This document shows positions 24,701 through 32,447 of a stretch of DNA of 32,500 nucleotides, piece by piece. Location: NCBI GenBank assembly GCA_009746045.1, contig RPFO01000918.1, positions 1 through 32,500 on the forward strand. Reading direction: 5' to 3'. The DNA comes from Mesostigma viride. Lineage: Eukaryota > Streptophyta > Mesostigmatophyceae > Mesostigmatales > Mesostigmataceae. Positions within the stretch are counted from its first letter, which is position 1. The number at the start of each line of letters is the position of its first letter. The position numbers were made by a program, and so were the translations under genes. The notes under the pieces are model-generated. The model worked only from the letters and a program-made list of their open reading frames with translations, had not been told where the DNA came from and did no database searches.

Positions 24701-27700
24701 TTCACGACCATCGCATTCACTATACCATTGAATTCACTATACCATTGCATTCACTATACCATTGCATTCACGACCATTGCATTCACGACCATTGCATTCA
24801 CAACCATTGCATTCACGACCATTGCATTCACTACCGGCTGCGTACATTCACGGCCACAGCACAGCGTAACCCTGTGTTAACCCTGTGCTGTGGCATTGTG
24901 GTACATAACCCCCATCCTCCACACACATCGTGGCCCCTTGTTTTCAGCTCATAGGAATAACCGGTTGCGAGGGGGAGAGACATGCCTGTTGCGGGTAGGT
25001 GACAGTGCACTACCTGCTGCGGGTGGCAGAGCAAGGGGCACGTGTGGCCACACGCCAGCTGTTGCCCGCAGTTCTGCGCGCACCCCCCGTGGGAGACCGC
25101 CTTGAAATCCTGCGGCGTGCACGCCGCCTTGCGGCGGTCCGGGTGGCGGGGGCAGGACAGCTCGAGCCCCATCCCTGGCGGGAAGAAGGCGTCCATGTCC
25201 CGTAGCTCGGCGATCACGCGGCTCCAGTGCTCGTTGCGGGCGAACATGGTGCCGTTGCCCAGGATAAAGAGGCCGCAGCGTGCGCGGGAGAGCGCCACGA
25301 TGATGCGGTTGCGCACCTGCACGAACCGAGGGACAGAAACGGGGGTTCTAAATGATTACACTACGCATTGCATTAGATAGTAGCGCCGTATTCAGTTCAC
25401 TGTGATTACAATAGATAGCATCGTCGCATTCAGTTCACTGAGATTACAGTAGACAGCATCGCCGTATTCAGTTCACTGTGATTACAATAGATTAATTAAT
25501 TAATTAAGAACATAACTCCGTGGGGAGGATATGTAACACATATCCCCGAGAAGGGGCATATGGTTTTCAATACACTCTAGGCGACAACCTGCAGGTGGTT
25601 GGTGTAAACTGCCACCCACTCGGGGTGCACAATTGAGGTGCACCTGCACCACCATTACAATAGATAGCATCGCGCTACTAGCACGATGGCGTGGTTGCAC
25701 CCCCACCTGGTTGCGGAGGCCCCGCCCCCGAACGGAAGGATGTGGCCGGTGGGCATGGGTGCAGTCGGGTGACCAACGGCAGGGTGGGAATATTGGGTGA
25801 TTGGGTGCAGACCAAATAGGTTGGGGACGGCAATATAAAGCTTATGGAAGCACAGACTGTGAACAGGCCACGGGTCTGCAGAAAAAAAGTTAGGTTTTTG
25901 GCTTGATACATGATAAAAGATGAAGCGTCCATTGGATGAGTCATGCGTCAAGAATGCATGCTTGACGAACCATGCGTCAATATCTGTATGCTCCCTGTTG
26001 TGTAAAGAGACAGCGCAAACGATATCACTCTACATACGCTAACGCCTGATGTGGACTTTAGCATGATGGATGCCAGAGTAGGTTGTGAATCAGGAAAATG
26101 GTTGCTTTCTAATCCTACACGGCAATGCACTTAAGCAGTTTCGCAGGTTTGAAAATGATAAGACGAAACTTAGAAACGAGCTAGCGAAATTAGCATTATT
26201 ACATTGATTGTATGTTGTTATGACATAATATCGGAGATGCACTTTACTGTGGAAAACTGATCACAGCAACCAAGCACCATTCCTTGCCCCCCCCCCCCCC
26301 CCCACACACACATGCAAAAGATCTCTCCACCCCACCCGGCCGCCCAGGGTTGCCTGCGAAGTAATCCTGGCACACCTCCTGGAAACCGACTTGAATTCTG
26401 GCTCACCTTCATGAAACCGAAGGATGGCATCGGCTCATGGTCGTTGGACCGCACGAGCGACAGAATTATGACCTCGTTCTCCTCGCCCTGGCTGCGCATT
26501 CCATTCACGTGGTTCAATCAGGCCACGCATCAGGCCATGCAGCATCCGCAAGGAAGACAATGCAGGCAATTCGTGAATTCGAAGGGCAGCGATCCAATCC
26601 CACTCCAGGTCCAACCATAGCACTTCCACCACTCCAGGTCCCACCATAGCACTTCCACCACTCCAGTTCCAACCATAGCACTTCCACCACTCCAGGTCCA
26701 ACCATAGCACTTCCACCACTCCAGGTCCCACCATAGCACTTCCACAACTCCAGCTCCAACAATAGCACTTCCACCACTCCAGGTCCCACCATAGCACTTC
26801 CACCACTCCAGGTCCAACCATAGCACTTCCACCACTCCAGTTTCAACCATAGCAGTTCCACCACTCCAGGTCCAACCATAGCACTTCCACCACTCCAGGT
26901 CCCACCATAGCACTTCCACCACTCCAGTTCCAACCATAGCACTTCCACCACTCCAGGTCCAACCATAGCACTTCCACCACTCCAGGTCCAACCATAGCAC
27001 TTCCACCACTCCAGCTCCAACCATAGCACTTCCACCACTCCAGCTCCCACCATAGCACTTCCACCACTCCAGGTCCCACCATAGCACTTCCACCACTCCA
27101 GGTCCAACCATAGCACTTCCACCAGTCCAGGTCCAACCATAGCACTTCCACCACTCCAGCTCCAACCATAGCACTTCCACCACTCCAGGTCCAACCATAG
27201 CACTTCCACCACTCCAGGTCCAACCATAGCACTTCCACCACTCCAGGTCCCACCATAGCACTTCCACCAGTCCAGGTCCAACCATAGCACTTCCACCTCT
27301 CCAGGTCCCACCATAGCACTTCCACCACTCCAGCTCCCACCATAGCACTTCCACCACTCCAGGTCCCACCATAGCACTTCCACCACTCCAGGTCCCACCA
27401 TAGCACTTCCACCACTCCAGGTCCCACCATAGCACTTCCACCACTCCAGGTCCCACCATAGCACTTCCACCACTCCAGGTCCAACCATAGCACTTCCACC
27501 AGTCCAGGTCCAACCATAGCACTTCCACCACTCCAGGTCCCACCATAGCACTTCCACCACTCCAGGTCCCACCATAGCACTTCCACCACTCCAGGTCCAA
27601 CCATAGCACTTCCATCACTCCAGCTCCAACAATAGCACTTCAGCCACTCCAGGTCCCACCATAGCACTTCCTCCACTCCAGGTCCAACCATAGCAGTTCA

Positions 27701-30700
27701 AACGGCAACAGTTGATAGCAATAGGTGCGACCTCTAATCCTCACGCCCTGGCAACGTGCGCCAGAAAAAGATGCTCACGAGCGACGAGAGAACGAGAAAT
27801 GGATGCACAGGAGATGAAGTTGGAATACAATTGTTGGCACTCAGCGCAAGGGATTATGTTGTAGTTACCGAACTAGTCCTCACCAGTCATTGATCCTGTA
27901 CTACTTGACCATAGCATCCATCACTATAGCGGTAGTAGTTGTACGGTGGTCAACTGTCTCATTGAGCGCAGTATATAAGAATACTTACCTACTACTATCT
28001 ACACCTAGTGCACTCCCTAGACGTGTCTCATTGAGCGCAGTATATAAAAATACTTACCAACTACTATCTATACAGGGCACTCTCTAGTCGTCGATCGTGA
28101 CGATGAGAGGGTAGCGATACCATTCTCTAGCCACCCACGGTCCTTAATTTAGGACTTTGTCCTAAATTTAGAACCAATTTACTATAACCGAGGTACCGGG
28201 GGGGGGGGGTCACTATATGGACCGTACCCCATGTGGACCGTACCCGGCATGATGTACCCGACCCGTGGTACCGGCACATGGCACCCGGATTCCGTACCCG
28301 GGTACCGGGTATAATGGCGGGAAAGTAGGTACCTCGACCAAAAATATAACCGATTTTGGAGCGAGAAAGTGGGTGCGGGATTGATCTGAGGTGGATATGG
28401 CGACCTGACAATCGTGGCCGGCGTTTTCACGTGCGTTTAACGTTTCGGGCGCCCAGTTGCAAAAACGAAAGCTCGTTAGTTATGCTTAAAGGCTGTGAAA
28501 ATTTTCTGCGCAAGTTTTTATGTGTAGCGCTGTGGCACAGCGGCACAACACAAACGGGTCGCAGATCGCCTGTTCGCGGAGGGTCGATTTTGGCACAAAC
28601 ATGTTAGTGTATTAGCAATGGTGGTGCGAATCAAGCCAGGAAATTTTTGTGGACGATTTTGATTATAGTCCGGAGTTTAGAAACGGAGTATTTGACATGG
28701 GAGCGCCTGGGCCCTGATATTCTTGCCCGATTTCCATTGTCGACCATGTTTTAGGGACGTTCAGGCTGGGCAGCGAGCGCACCTTATAGGTCTTCACTTT
28801 CGGTATTTCTTGGACCTAGAACGCAGCACAAGCGTGGTTTATATCATTTTCGAACCGGTTGGCCAGCTTTGGTGCGCTCTGCTCTCGGAAAGCTGACCTC
28901 GCTGCGGATTTCAGCGACTTTTTTGCAACCATATGGAATGAGGCGACGTAAGTAGCAGGTACGTGCCGGGGTGTCCTAGATCATGACTGTAACTGGCAAC
29001 GCTGTCGTGGTGTTTTGAGTCAGCCAGCTATGCCTAAAAAGAGGGGACGCTCTCTGTGCACATAACTGTCACACATAGTTGGTTTACGTCATACAATTTT
29101 TACGTCTCTATCTTCGTCGTCCGCTGCAGCTAAAACACACACATGCGTAAGAGCAGTTTTACTCATGTGTTAGTTATAAACCATGGTCCTATGGCCTGCA
29201 GTCGTTTAGGGTGTTCTCAGACAGTATATACAGCATGGTTTACGTGTTACATGCACCCTGAATTCGCTCACAAAGCGTTGCACGTTAGCACAACGTTGTT
29301 TTGTAACTTGATTTGGCTGCATTCATGTGTAAGTTGCAATGCAAATGCAATGTTTTTTCATCGCTGGGTGGTGGCCAGCATGTCCGTGATGTCAAAGAAG
29401 GTTTGGCATATGCTTAGAGAAAGTTTACCGCAAGGGGTGGGCCATGTTCAAGCCGGGCAACCTCAGCAACCATGCAACAGTATATTGCATTACCTGCACC
29501 ATCTGTGACACCGTTAAGCACGCATATATATAGATGCAGCCACAGCAGGGTATGGCCTTGTTATACGCTGCCCCGCCATCCCGAGGCCTCGTAGGGTCCC
29601 CTAGCGCTTGTAAGATGCTCAAGGGACCGTGTGGATAGCATGGTAATGCGTTGATACTAATTGGTCCTATCGGTCCTAAATTCCCAAATTGACCACATTC
29701 GCGGTTTGAGGCCTGCCATGGGGCAGGGTCCATTGACTCCGTTTATGCACTAAATGTAATTATTTGAGCCCAGGTTTTCGTAGGAAATTGAAAAAGTGTG
29801 TTATCTGTCATGGGTAAAAATGCCAGGGTCAAAATTTGATGTTTGCACGTATACTGCTATATTTTAATTCAAACTGGTCCTAAAATAAGGACTTTTCTTG
29901 GGAGAATGGACACCATGGTGCACATCACTATAGATACACTGCTATTACTATATAGCAAGCACTCACTAGTCGTCGATCGTGACGATGCGAGGGTTGTCGG
30001 GCTCCGCCTGGCTGACCCGCACGCCCAGCTCCATCAGATGCCGCACGATCAAGAACCGCTGCCCCAGATACGCCGCAATGATGGTGATCTGGCGAGGGGC
30101 GAACTGGCGCACGGCGATCAAATAGGCGGTGAGCGCCGCCACGTACGCCGCCTCAAACGCGTTCGTCTTGGACCGCTGGTCCCCGGCCTCCGGCTCCGTG
30201 TGGTTGATCATCGCCACCGAGCGGCACACGCCGGCGACATGCGGCCGCTCCTGGAGGACCGACGGGTGGTCGCGAATGTCAGGATAAAAGATGCGGACGA
30301 GGCGCGAGACCTCGGGCCGCATGCGCATCTGCACCTTTAGCCGCACATGCGCCAGGGGGGGGGAAGGGACCACACGTGTGGCCTCGGCATCTCTGCCCGG
30401 CGGGTAGTTGATCGGTCCACTGCTGCCAGCCGCAGTAGCAGCCGCAGTAGCGGCCCCGGTGGCAGCGTCGGTGACAGCAAGGGTTGGGATGGCTGGTGCG
30501 GGTGCCGCCACTGTTGTTGTTGCTGCTGCTGCTGCGGATGCCGCCACATGTCCCACCCTGGGCGTGATGAGGCGCTCGAACATGGACACGTGGATGTTGT
30601 GCCGGCGCTCGAGCTCGTAGCATTCCACTTTGGGCCGCAGCTGTGTGTGGCCGGGTAGTGGCAATGCGACAGTGCGGCCGGGAATAAGCGGCAGATGTGC

Positions 30701-31152
30701 ATAGCCGGGTATAAGAAAGTTGAAAAACAGGATAGAGTGGGTATTTGACAGTGTAATAGCGGAGGGGGGTATCCGGTGGGGTATTGCATGTATAAGAGAT
30801 AGGGGTGGCAGAGAAGGGTATATGAATAAAAGGGATACTACTGTCAGACGGGGGGCAGTAGGACCAAGCGCGCCACGGCATGAGGTGCGCTTGTGATGTG
30901 CGTGTGCAGTAAGTGCATCAAGTCTACTGTGGCGATGTCCAAGTCTGTTTGGGCAAAGGCGAACATCAGCAACTTAGGCAGTCGCGTCGGGGAGGACCGC
31001 GGCTGATCACAATAGCATGCTCGCGTGCTAGAACTCTGGAGTGGAAGCGGCCCCTTCAGACACATGCAGGGGCGATGCCGAGGAAGCTAATGGGGAGGAG
31101 CCATGGGAAAGGCCTTCTTTCCCAAGATTTCTATTATCATTATTATTATTAC

Positions 31153-31242
<90 letters not shown>

Positions 31243-31319
31243 CATCAGAAGTAGTAGTAGCAGTAGCAGTAGCAGTAGCAGTAGCAGTAGCAGTAGCAGT
31301 AGCAGCAGTAGTAGTAGTG

Positions 31320-31385
<66 letters not shown>

Positions 31386-31532
31386 TAGTAGTAGTAGCAG
31401 TAGTAGTAGCCTCAGTAGTAGTAGTAGTAGTAAGTAGTAGAAGTGGTGGTGGTGGGGTAGTAGTAGTAGCAGCAGTAGTAGAAGTAGAAGTAGTAGTAGC
31501 AGCAGCAGCAGTAGTAGAAGTACTACTAGTAG

Positions 31533-31565
<33 letters not shown>

Positions 31566-32447
31566 CTACTACTACTACTAGTGATAGTAGTAGTATTACA
31601 TGTGGTGGTGGTGGTGGTTGTGGTGGTGGTGGTGGTGGTGGTGGTGATACCGGGGAGCGTGGTGGGAAGGATCCATGAAAAGAGGCTGCCCGTCTGCAAA
31701 GATTCTCTGGGAAGACTCCCAGATCATTCTGAAACATTATTCTGAAACACCCTGGAGGGAATCAGGTGCCACAAGCGGAAGAAGGTGGATTGCGTGCGAC
31801 ATTGGCTAGCAAAATTAGTCAAGAGGACCGAAGCGACCAATCAGATGCACCCATGCCCTTTCTATGTACTAGTACAAAAGCAAACTTCACCAAAGTTATG
31901 TATGGGAATATGGCGGCTATCTACCGACGCAGTAACTGAGACACAATGTGATCAAGTGAAACCCGCAAAGGCTGCTCATACTTCACAAGAGCCAAGCAAG
32001 AAGTGGTACAAGAGCCAAGCAAGAAGTGGTGCAAGAGCTATGGCTAGATACCCACGTACTGAACGATGTTCAAAACTCTAGCTACGAGTCAAGGCATCCA
32101 CGCGCGTGCTATGCCCGCAGGTATACGTCAACCCGTTCCTCGAACAAGCAAGCAACTACTGCCGTGCAGGCATGCTCCAGCGACACAAGTTGTTCAGACA
32201 TGCATTGAGACAAAGTGCGCCCCGGGAGGTCACATTCATCTAGGCAGTGAGTTCATGATGGCTGCCCCTTGATGGAGGCCTCATGATGTCACTGACCTCA
32301 TGCCGGAGGCACGAGAATGATAATCATAGCTTCAGGGTTAACAAGCTAAGGCTAACAATGAAATTGATCATTTCAATGTTATACAATTAGTCCAGGCGGG
32401 CAGCCCTGACAGATCGACCTACCTGCTCATGATCCCCCACCAGAACC
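13300..32447 (-). CDS. ZNFX1-like SF1 RNA helicase with NFX1-type and two RZ-type zinc fingers, 5'-truncated, 11 exons
   Basis: Exons on the minus strand: 32447-32423, 30640-29967, 26491-26407, 25316-25014, 23185-22985, 22327-21871, 18406-18117, 16939-16790, 15304-15145, 13725-13617 and 13336-13300. All junctions are GT-AG and phases agree throughout, giving 829 residues to TAA. In order: helicase motif III (VLVGDHEQLRP, residues 1-11), SMFERL (27-32), VQMRMRP (111-117), TIDDYQGEE (229-237), NRIIVALSRAR (264-274), repeated NFX1-type Cys/His fingers (about 320-600), a RING-like ECGHIF...CPVCRR module (about 585-660), RZ finger 1 (708-742) and RZ finger 2 (786-821). This order is that of ZNFX1-type proteins, which bind RNA in small-RNA inheritance and antiviral defence in animals. 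Role here is inferred from the family. Motifs I and II lie beyond the right edge. A missed exon between exons 7 and 8 is possible. Confidence 0.9.
13617..13617 (-). other. Exon 10 donor side of intron 10
   Basis: Intron 10 (13616-13337) is 280 bp, the shortest in the gene. It holds a doubled AAACCCTATTACGT-like word (13570-13593) and nothing else notable. Confidence 0.5.
13617..13725 (-). CDS. Exon 10: RZ finger 2, canonical
   Basis: The acceptor GATGCAG precedes CG at 13725, completing a GCG codon from exon 9. The donor is GGCGG|GTGAGG. It encodes AGRHWYRCPRGHPFFIGDCG then GAMEHAICPECGAQIG. All expected RZ-type zinc ligands are present: C789, H793, C809 and C812 of the partial protein. Confidence 0.93.
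14651..14775. repeat. Pyrimidine-rich tract in intron 9
   Basis: Runs of C and CCT/CTT dominate the + strand. Intron 9 spans 15144-13726. Confidence 0.7.
14838..14942. repeat. Tandem repeat of ATGATCGGTACGTAGAACC type in intron 9
   Basis: Three to four copies of CATGATC(A/G)GTACGTAGAAC occur, the last two followed by CATTCAC. The units contain the palindrome GTAC. Confidence 0.7.
15145..15304 (-). CDS. Exon 9: second half of RZ finger 1 and linker
   Basis: The acceptor GTGTGCAG precedes GGG at 15304. The donor is GGGACAG|GTCAGT. It encodes 53 codons plus one base. GGTCSSCQARIGGG supplies the CxxC and IGG end of the RZ finger begun in exon 8. A helical linker follows (LDPQEVRALGQGVAEYDRQL and AINAMRADPGLMGT). 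Confidence 0.85.
15500..16530. repeat. Inverted repeat pair (arms about 160 bp) in intron 8
   Basis: The arm at about 15510-15668 on + matches the reverse complement of about 16372-16527. Shared words are CGGAGCCCATTTTC, GAAGAACCAA, GGCGAAGCCAAT, ACGATTTCCATTGGC, ATTGGACGATGGATCTT and GCGCAAAACTCCTGACT. The loop of about 700 bp holds (GATG)n at 15746-15768 and a 42-bp tandem repeat. It could be a MITE-like foldback; no target duplication was identified. Confidence 0.75.
15928..16050. repeat. 42-bp GC-rich tandem repeat, about three copies
   Basis: Units contain CCACTGGCCTTTTGG, CAGTGGGCTGGC and GCGCGCCACGG. The array lies in the loop of the intron 8 inverted repeat. Confidence 0.8.
16790..16939 (-). 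CDS. Exon 8: coiled linker and first half of RZ finger 1
   Basis: The acceptor CACATGTAG precedes GAG at 16939. The donor is AACGAG|GTGAGT. It encodes 50 codons: a charged helix (ERAERARRIAQLEEAADRSA) then TRWYRCTNCGCPFAVGDCGQ and LNE. The second part is an RZ-type finger in which the usual C-x3-H is replaced by CTNCGC. The join to exon 7 is in phase, but the linker before the finger is short, so an undetected exon between 18116 and 16940 is possible. Confidence 0.85.
16985..17092. repeat. 26-bp tandem repeat in intron 7, four copies
   Basis: The unit is GAAATACTACTGTGTATTAC plus TATAAG, with one or two substitutions per copy. Confidence 0.85.
17808..17906. repeat. 22-bp tandem repeat in intron 7, four copies
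   Basis: The unit is ACAATCAATAGCAGTATAGT plus AT. Copies are almost identical. Confidence 0.85.
17925..17968 (-). pseudogene. Decayed copy of the 3' end of exon 7
   Basis: The + strand words CACCCACCCGC, GATGA and GAGCTTGACCTCCTCCACC repeat the exon 7 end and donor region at 18112-18156. The minus strand reads VEEVKL followed by altered residues. It lies in the next intron of the gene, 150 bp downstream of the real donor. Confidence 0.7.
18117..18406 (-). CDS. Exon 7: last NFX1-type finger and RING-like module
   Basis: The acceptor ACGGTGCAG lies before AG at 18406, which completes the split GAG codon of exon 6 so that CAGLCG continues as ELCPPCVTC. The donor is CGGCGG|GTGGGT. It encodes 96 codons. 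YKLECGHIFLVETMDGYM followed by GCPVCRRVIYDAPRYGNFIKRN is the conserved block seen after the fingers in ZNFX1 relatives, with a Cys/His pattern like a degenerate RING. It ends VEEVKLIIRR. Confidence 0.92.
18770..19025. repeat. Compound minisatellite rich in GATC palindromes (intron 6)
   Basis: A 24-bp unit, GTGATCATATTCATTGGGGA plus TCCC, alternates with a variant holding ACGAGTACATATTTGTGC. GGATCC and TGATCA recur throughout. Confidence 0.85.
19506..21515. repeat. 71-bp minisatellite in intron 6, 28 near-identical copies
   Basis: Units start AACCATGGGACATGCTTGCC and pass through TATGCATGCGGGAAAGCACA. Starts at 19506 and 21494 are exactly 28 times 71 bp apart. Apart from CTTGCTTG for CTTGCCTG in the second and third units, I saw no differences in the copies I read. 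Because 71 is not a multiple of 3 and the unit lacks minus-strand stops, three overlapping minus frames of 671 to 971 codons run through it. They are not genes. Confidence 0.97.
21516..21762. repeat. (GTA)n / (GGT)n trinucleotide tract in intron 6
   Basis: TAG/GTA units with CAG variants run to about 21730, then (GGT)n to 21761. The tract abuts the 71-bp array. Confidence 0.95.
21871..22327 (-). CDS. Exon 6: long NFX1-type zinc-finger array
   Basis: The acceptor TCATGCAG precedes GTG at 22327. The donor is GGAG|GTATGC. It encodes 152 codons plus one base. About every tenth residue is a paired Cys or His, for example LPCGHTRNRVRCH, NQPCTLKCSHPGAHECKQLC, CEYTCRHAVCREGC, PCGWACPHKGACTRLCH and GHRCAGLCG. 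This is the densest finger region of the protein. The open frame that continues past the donor into the 71-bp array is intronic. Confidence 0.95.
22365..22570. repeat. Diverged tandem repeat in intron 5, unit of about 38 bp
   Basis: AGAGCTTAGCTGT and ACTACTATCTAAAA recur five to six times with many changes. Intron 5 spans 22984-22328. Confidence 0.7.
22806..22975. repeat. Diverged tandem repeat in intron 5, CCCTGTCTGCAAACCAAGC type
   Basis: CC(A/G)TCCCTGTCTGCAAACCA recurs about five times, with spacing of 30 to 45 bp. Confidence 0.7.
22985..23185 (-). CDS. Exon 5: NFX1-type zinc fingers
   Basis: The acceptor GCTTGCAG precedes GTG at 23185. The donor is ATCACG|GTAGGG. It encodes 67 codons in phase 0 at both ends, with Cys/His clusters CQKPCALDHPGCGHRCEARC, CPPC and LGCGHAAQMLC. 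The spacing fits NFX1 fingers and the frame continues exon 4. Confidence 0.92.
23475..24115. repeat. G/C-run block flanked by inverted repeats (intron 4)
   Basis: GGCTGTTTGCAACAATCCCGG at about 23480 recurs inverted near 24110, with AGCGAG(T/C)GTGCA following inward in both. Between them are long G and C runs, two copies of GGTACAGGTTGAG(A/G)GGTAGG (23593, 23859) and GGGGTCAGACCCC-type palindromes (23517, 23992). It may be a short terminal-inverted-repeat element expanded inside by G/C runs. Confidence 0.6.
24390..24836. repeat. Mixed 15/17-bp minisatellite in intron 4
   Basis: Two unit types alternate irregularly: CATTCACTATACCATTG (17 bp) and CATTCACGACCATTG (15 bp), with CAGCCACTAAACCATTG as a rarer third. 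There are about 28 units in total. The open + frame across it is a repeat artefact. Confidence 0.9.
24984..25006 (-). pseudogene. Short echo of the exon 4 3' end
   Basis: CCTGTTGCGGGTAGGTGACA at 24985 resembles CCTGCTGCGGGTGGCAGAG at 25014, which is the end of exon 4 on the minus strand. The copy lies 28 bp into intron 4. It would give a GC rather than GT donor. Confidence 0.4.
25014..25316 (-). CDS. Exon 4: helicase motif VI and first NFX1-type fingers
   Basis: The acceptor CGTGCAG precedes GTG at 25316. The donor is CAGCAG|GTAGTG. It encodes 101 codons. NRIIVALSRARCGLFILGN carries motif VI with the arginine finger. The sequence then passes through an acidic linker (AELRDMDAFFPPGMG) into CAQNCGQQLACGHTCPLLCHP, an NFX1-type finger. 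The segment links the helicase to the zinc-finger array without a break. Confidence 0.95.
25372..25492. repeat. 38-bp tandem repeat in intron 3, three copies
   Basis: The unit GATTACAATAGATAGCATCG continues with TCGCATTCAGTTCACTGT. It is followed by (TTAA)n at 25492-25507, and a partial unit recurs at 25654. Confidence 0.85.
25510..26406. other. Rest of intron 3, nothing recognised
   Basis: Apart from a C run with (CA)n at 26287-26310, I see no repeat or coding motif between the (TTAA)n run and the donor of exon 3. Confidence 0.4.
26407..26491 (-). CDS. Exon 3: helicase motif V
   Basis: The acceptor AATGCGCAG lies before C at 26491, which completes the TAC tyrosine codon begun in exon 2. 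The donor is ATGAAG|GTGAGC. It encodes (Y)QGEENEVIILSLVRSN and then DHEPMPSFGFMK. QGEE followed by a hydrophobic strand and SLVRSN is the signature of the UPF1/ZNFX1 helicase branch. Confidence 0.92.
26599..27697. repeat. 29-bp minisatellite in intron 2, 38 copies
   Basis: The unit is CCACTCCAGGTCCAACCATA followed by GCACTTCCA, with variation mostly at GGTCC(A/C)ACC, AGCTCC and AGTTCC. ATAG positions run from 26617 to 27690, exactly 37 intervals of 29. Three overlapping minus frames of 282 to 362 codons (repeats of MVGPGVVEVLWW type) are artefacts of a stop-free unit. Confidence 0.97.
27945..28078. repeat. Direct duplication of about 68 bp in intron 2
   Basis: GTCTCATTGAGCGCAGTATA at 27956 recurs at 28024, followed both times by a run with AATACTTACC and CTACTATCTA. 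Confidence 0.85.
28078..28115 (-). pseudogene. Decayed copy of the 3' end of exon 2
   Basis: CTAGTCGTCGATCGTGACGA at 28085 is identical to the exon 2 end at 29966, with GCACTC(T/A)CTAGTC before it. The minus strand still reads IVTIDD, but the donor GTGAGT is changed to GAGAGT. It lies 1.9 kb into intron 2. Confidence 0.8.
28146..28168. repeat. Perfect 10-bp hairpin
   Basis: AATTTAGGAC, a TTT loop, then GTCCTAAATT. A GTACC/GGTAC-rich cluster follows at 28190-28335 with many short palindromes such as CCCGGGTACCGGG. Confidence 0.8.
28336..29966. other. Rest of intron 2, nothing recognised
   Basis: I found no coding motif or array here. Short open frames on both strands look random. Confidence 0.4.
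29967..30640 (-). CDS. Exon 2: helicase RecA2 region with Ala/Thr-rich insert
   Basis: The acceptor CACACAG precedes CTG at 30640. The donor is GACTA|GTGAGT. It encodes 224 codons plus two bases: LRPKVECYELERRHNIHVSMFERL, split here as LRPKVECYELERRHN and IHVSMFERL, then a low-complexity Ala/Thr/Pro stretch of about 70 residues, then VQMRMRPEVSRL, INHTEPEAGDQRSKTN, ITIIAAYLGQR and IVTIDD. Apart from the insert, the order follows the ZNFX1 helicase core. The insert (roughly 30564-30355) is translated from GCA/GCG/CAG-rich repeats. It could instead hide a small intron, though no clear acceptor is visible. Confidence 0.9.
30665..31124. other. Intron 1, part next to exon 2, nothing recognised
   Basis: Open minus frames extending past the exon 2 acceptor lose all resemblance to the helicase family, so this is read as intron. 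Confidence 0.4.
31125..31655. repeat. (ATT)n, (GTA/GCA)n and (GGT)n trinucleotide tract in intron 1
   Basis: ATT units run from about 31133 to 31243, TAG/CAG units from 31247 to about 31600, and GGT units from 31604 to 31645. Single-residue frames on both strands are artefacts. Confidence 0.95.
31680..32422. other. Intron 1, part next to exon 1
   Basis: AGAGCCAAGCAAGAAGTGGT is repeated directly at 31988 and 32012 (24-bp spacing). No coding motif is seen. Confidence 0.45.
32423..32447 (-). CDS. Exon 1 in window: helicase motif III micro-exon
   Basis: A 25-nt exon between GTGCAG and the strong donor CAG|GTAGGT encodes VLVGDHEQ. It joins exon 2 in phase 0 to complete GDHEQLRP, the SF1 motif III region (compare GDHCQL in UPF1). 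Its first base completes a codon from an exon outside the window. Upstream in the same frame a TGA stands 40 nt before the exon with no usable AG between, so the exon should not extend further. Confidence 0.75.

Noticed and set aside
24308-24954. HSLYHCIH-type repeat frames
   Set aside because: They come from the 15/17-bp minisatellite in intron 4.
26514-27691. Three overlapping minus frames of 282 to 362 codons with WW-rich repeats
   Set aside because: The 29-bp unit has no stop in any minus frame, so the frames are a by-product of the array.
31087-31737. Poly-Ser, poly-Ile, poly-Leu and poly-Val frames
   Set aside because: Trinucleotide microsatellites read in different frames.
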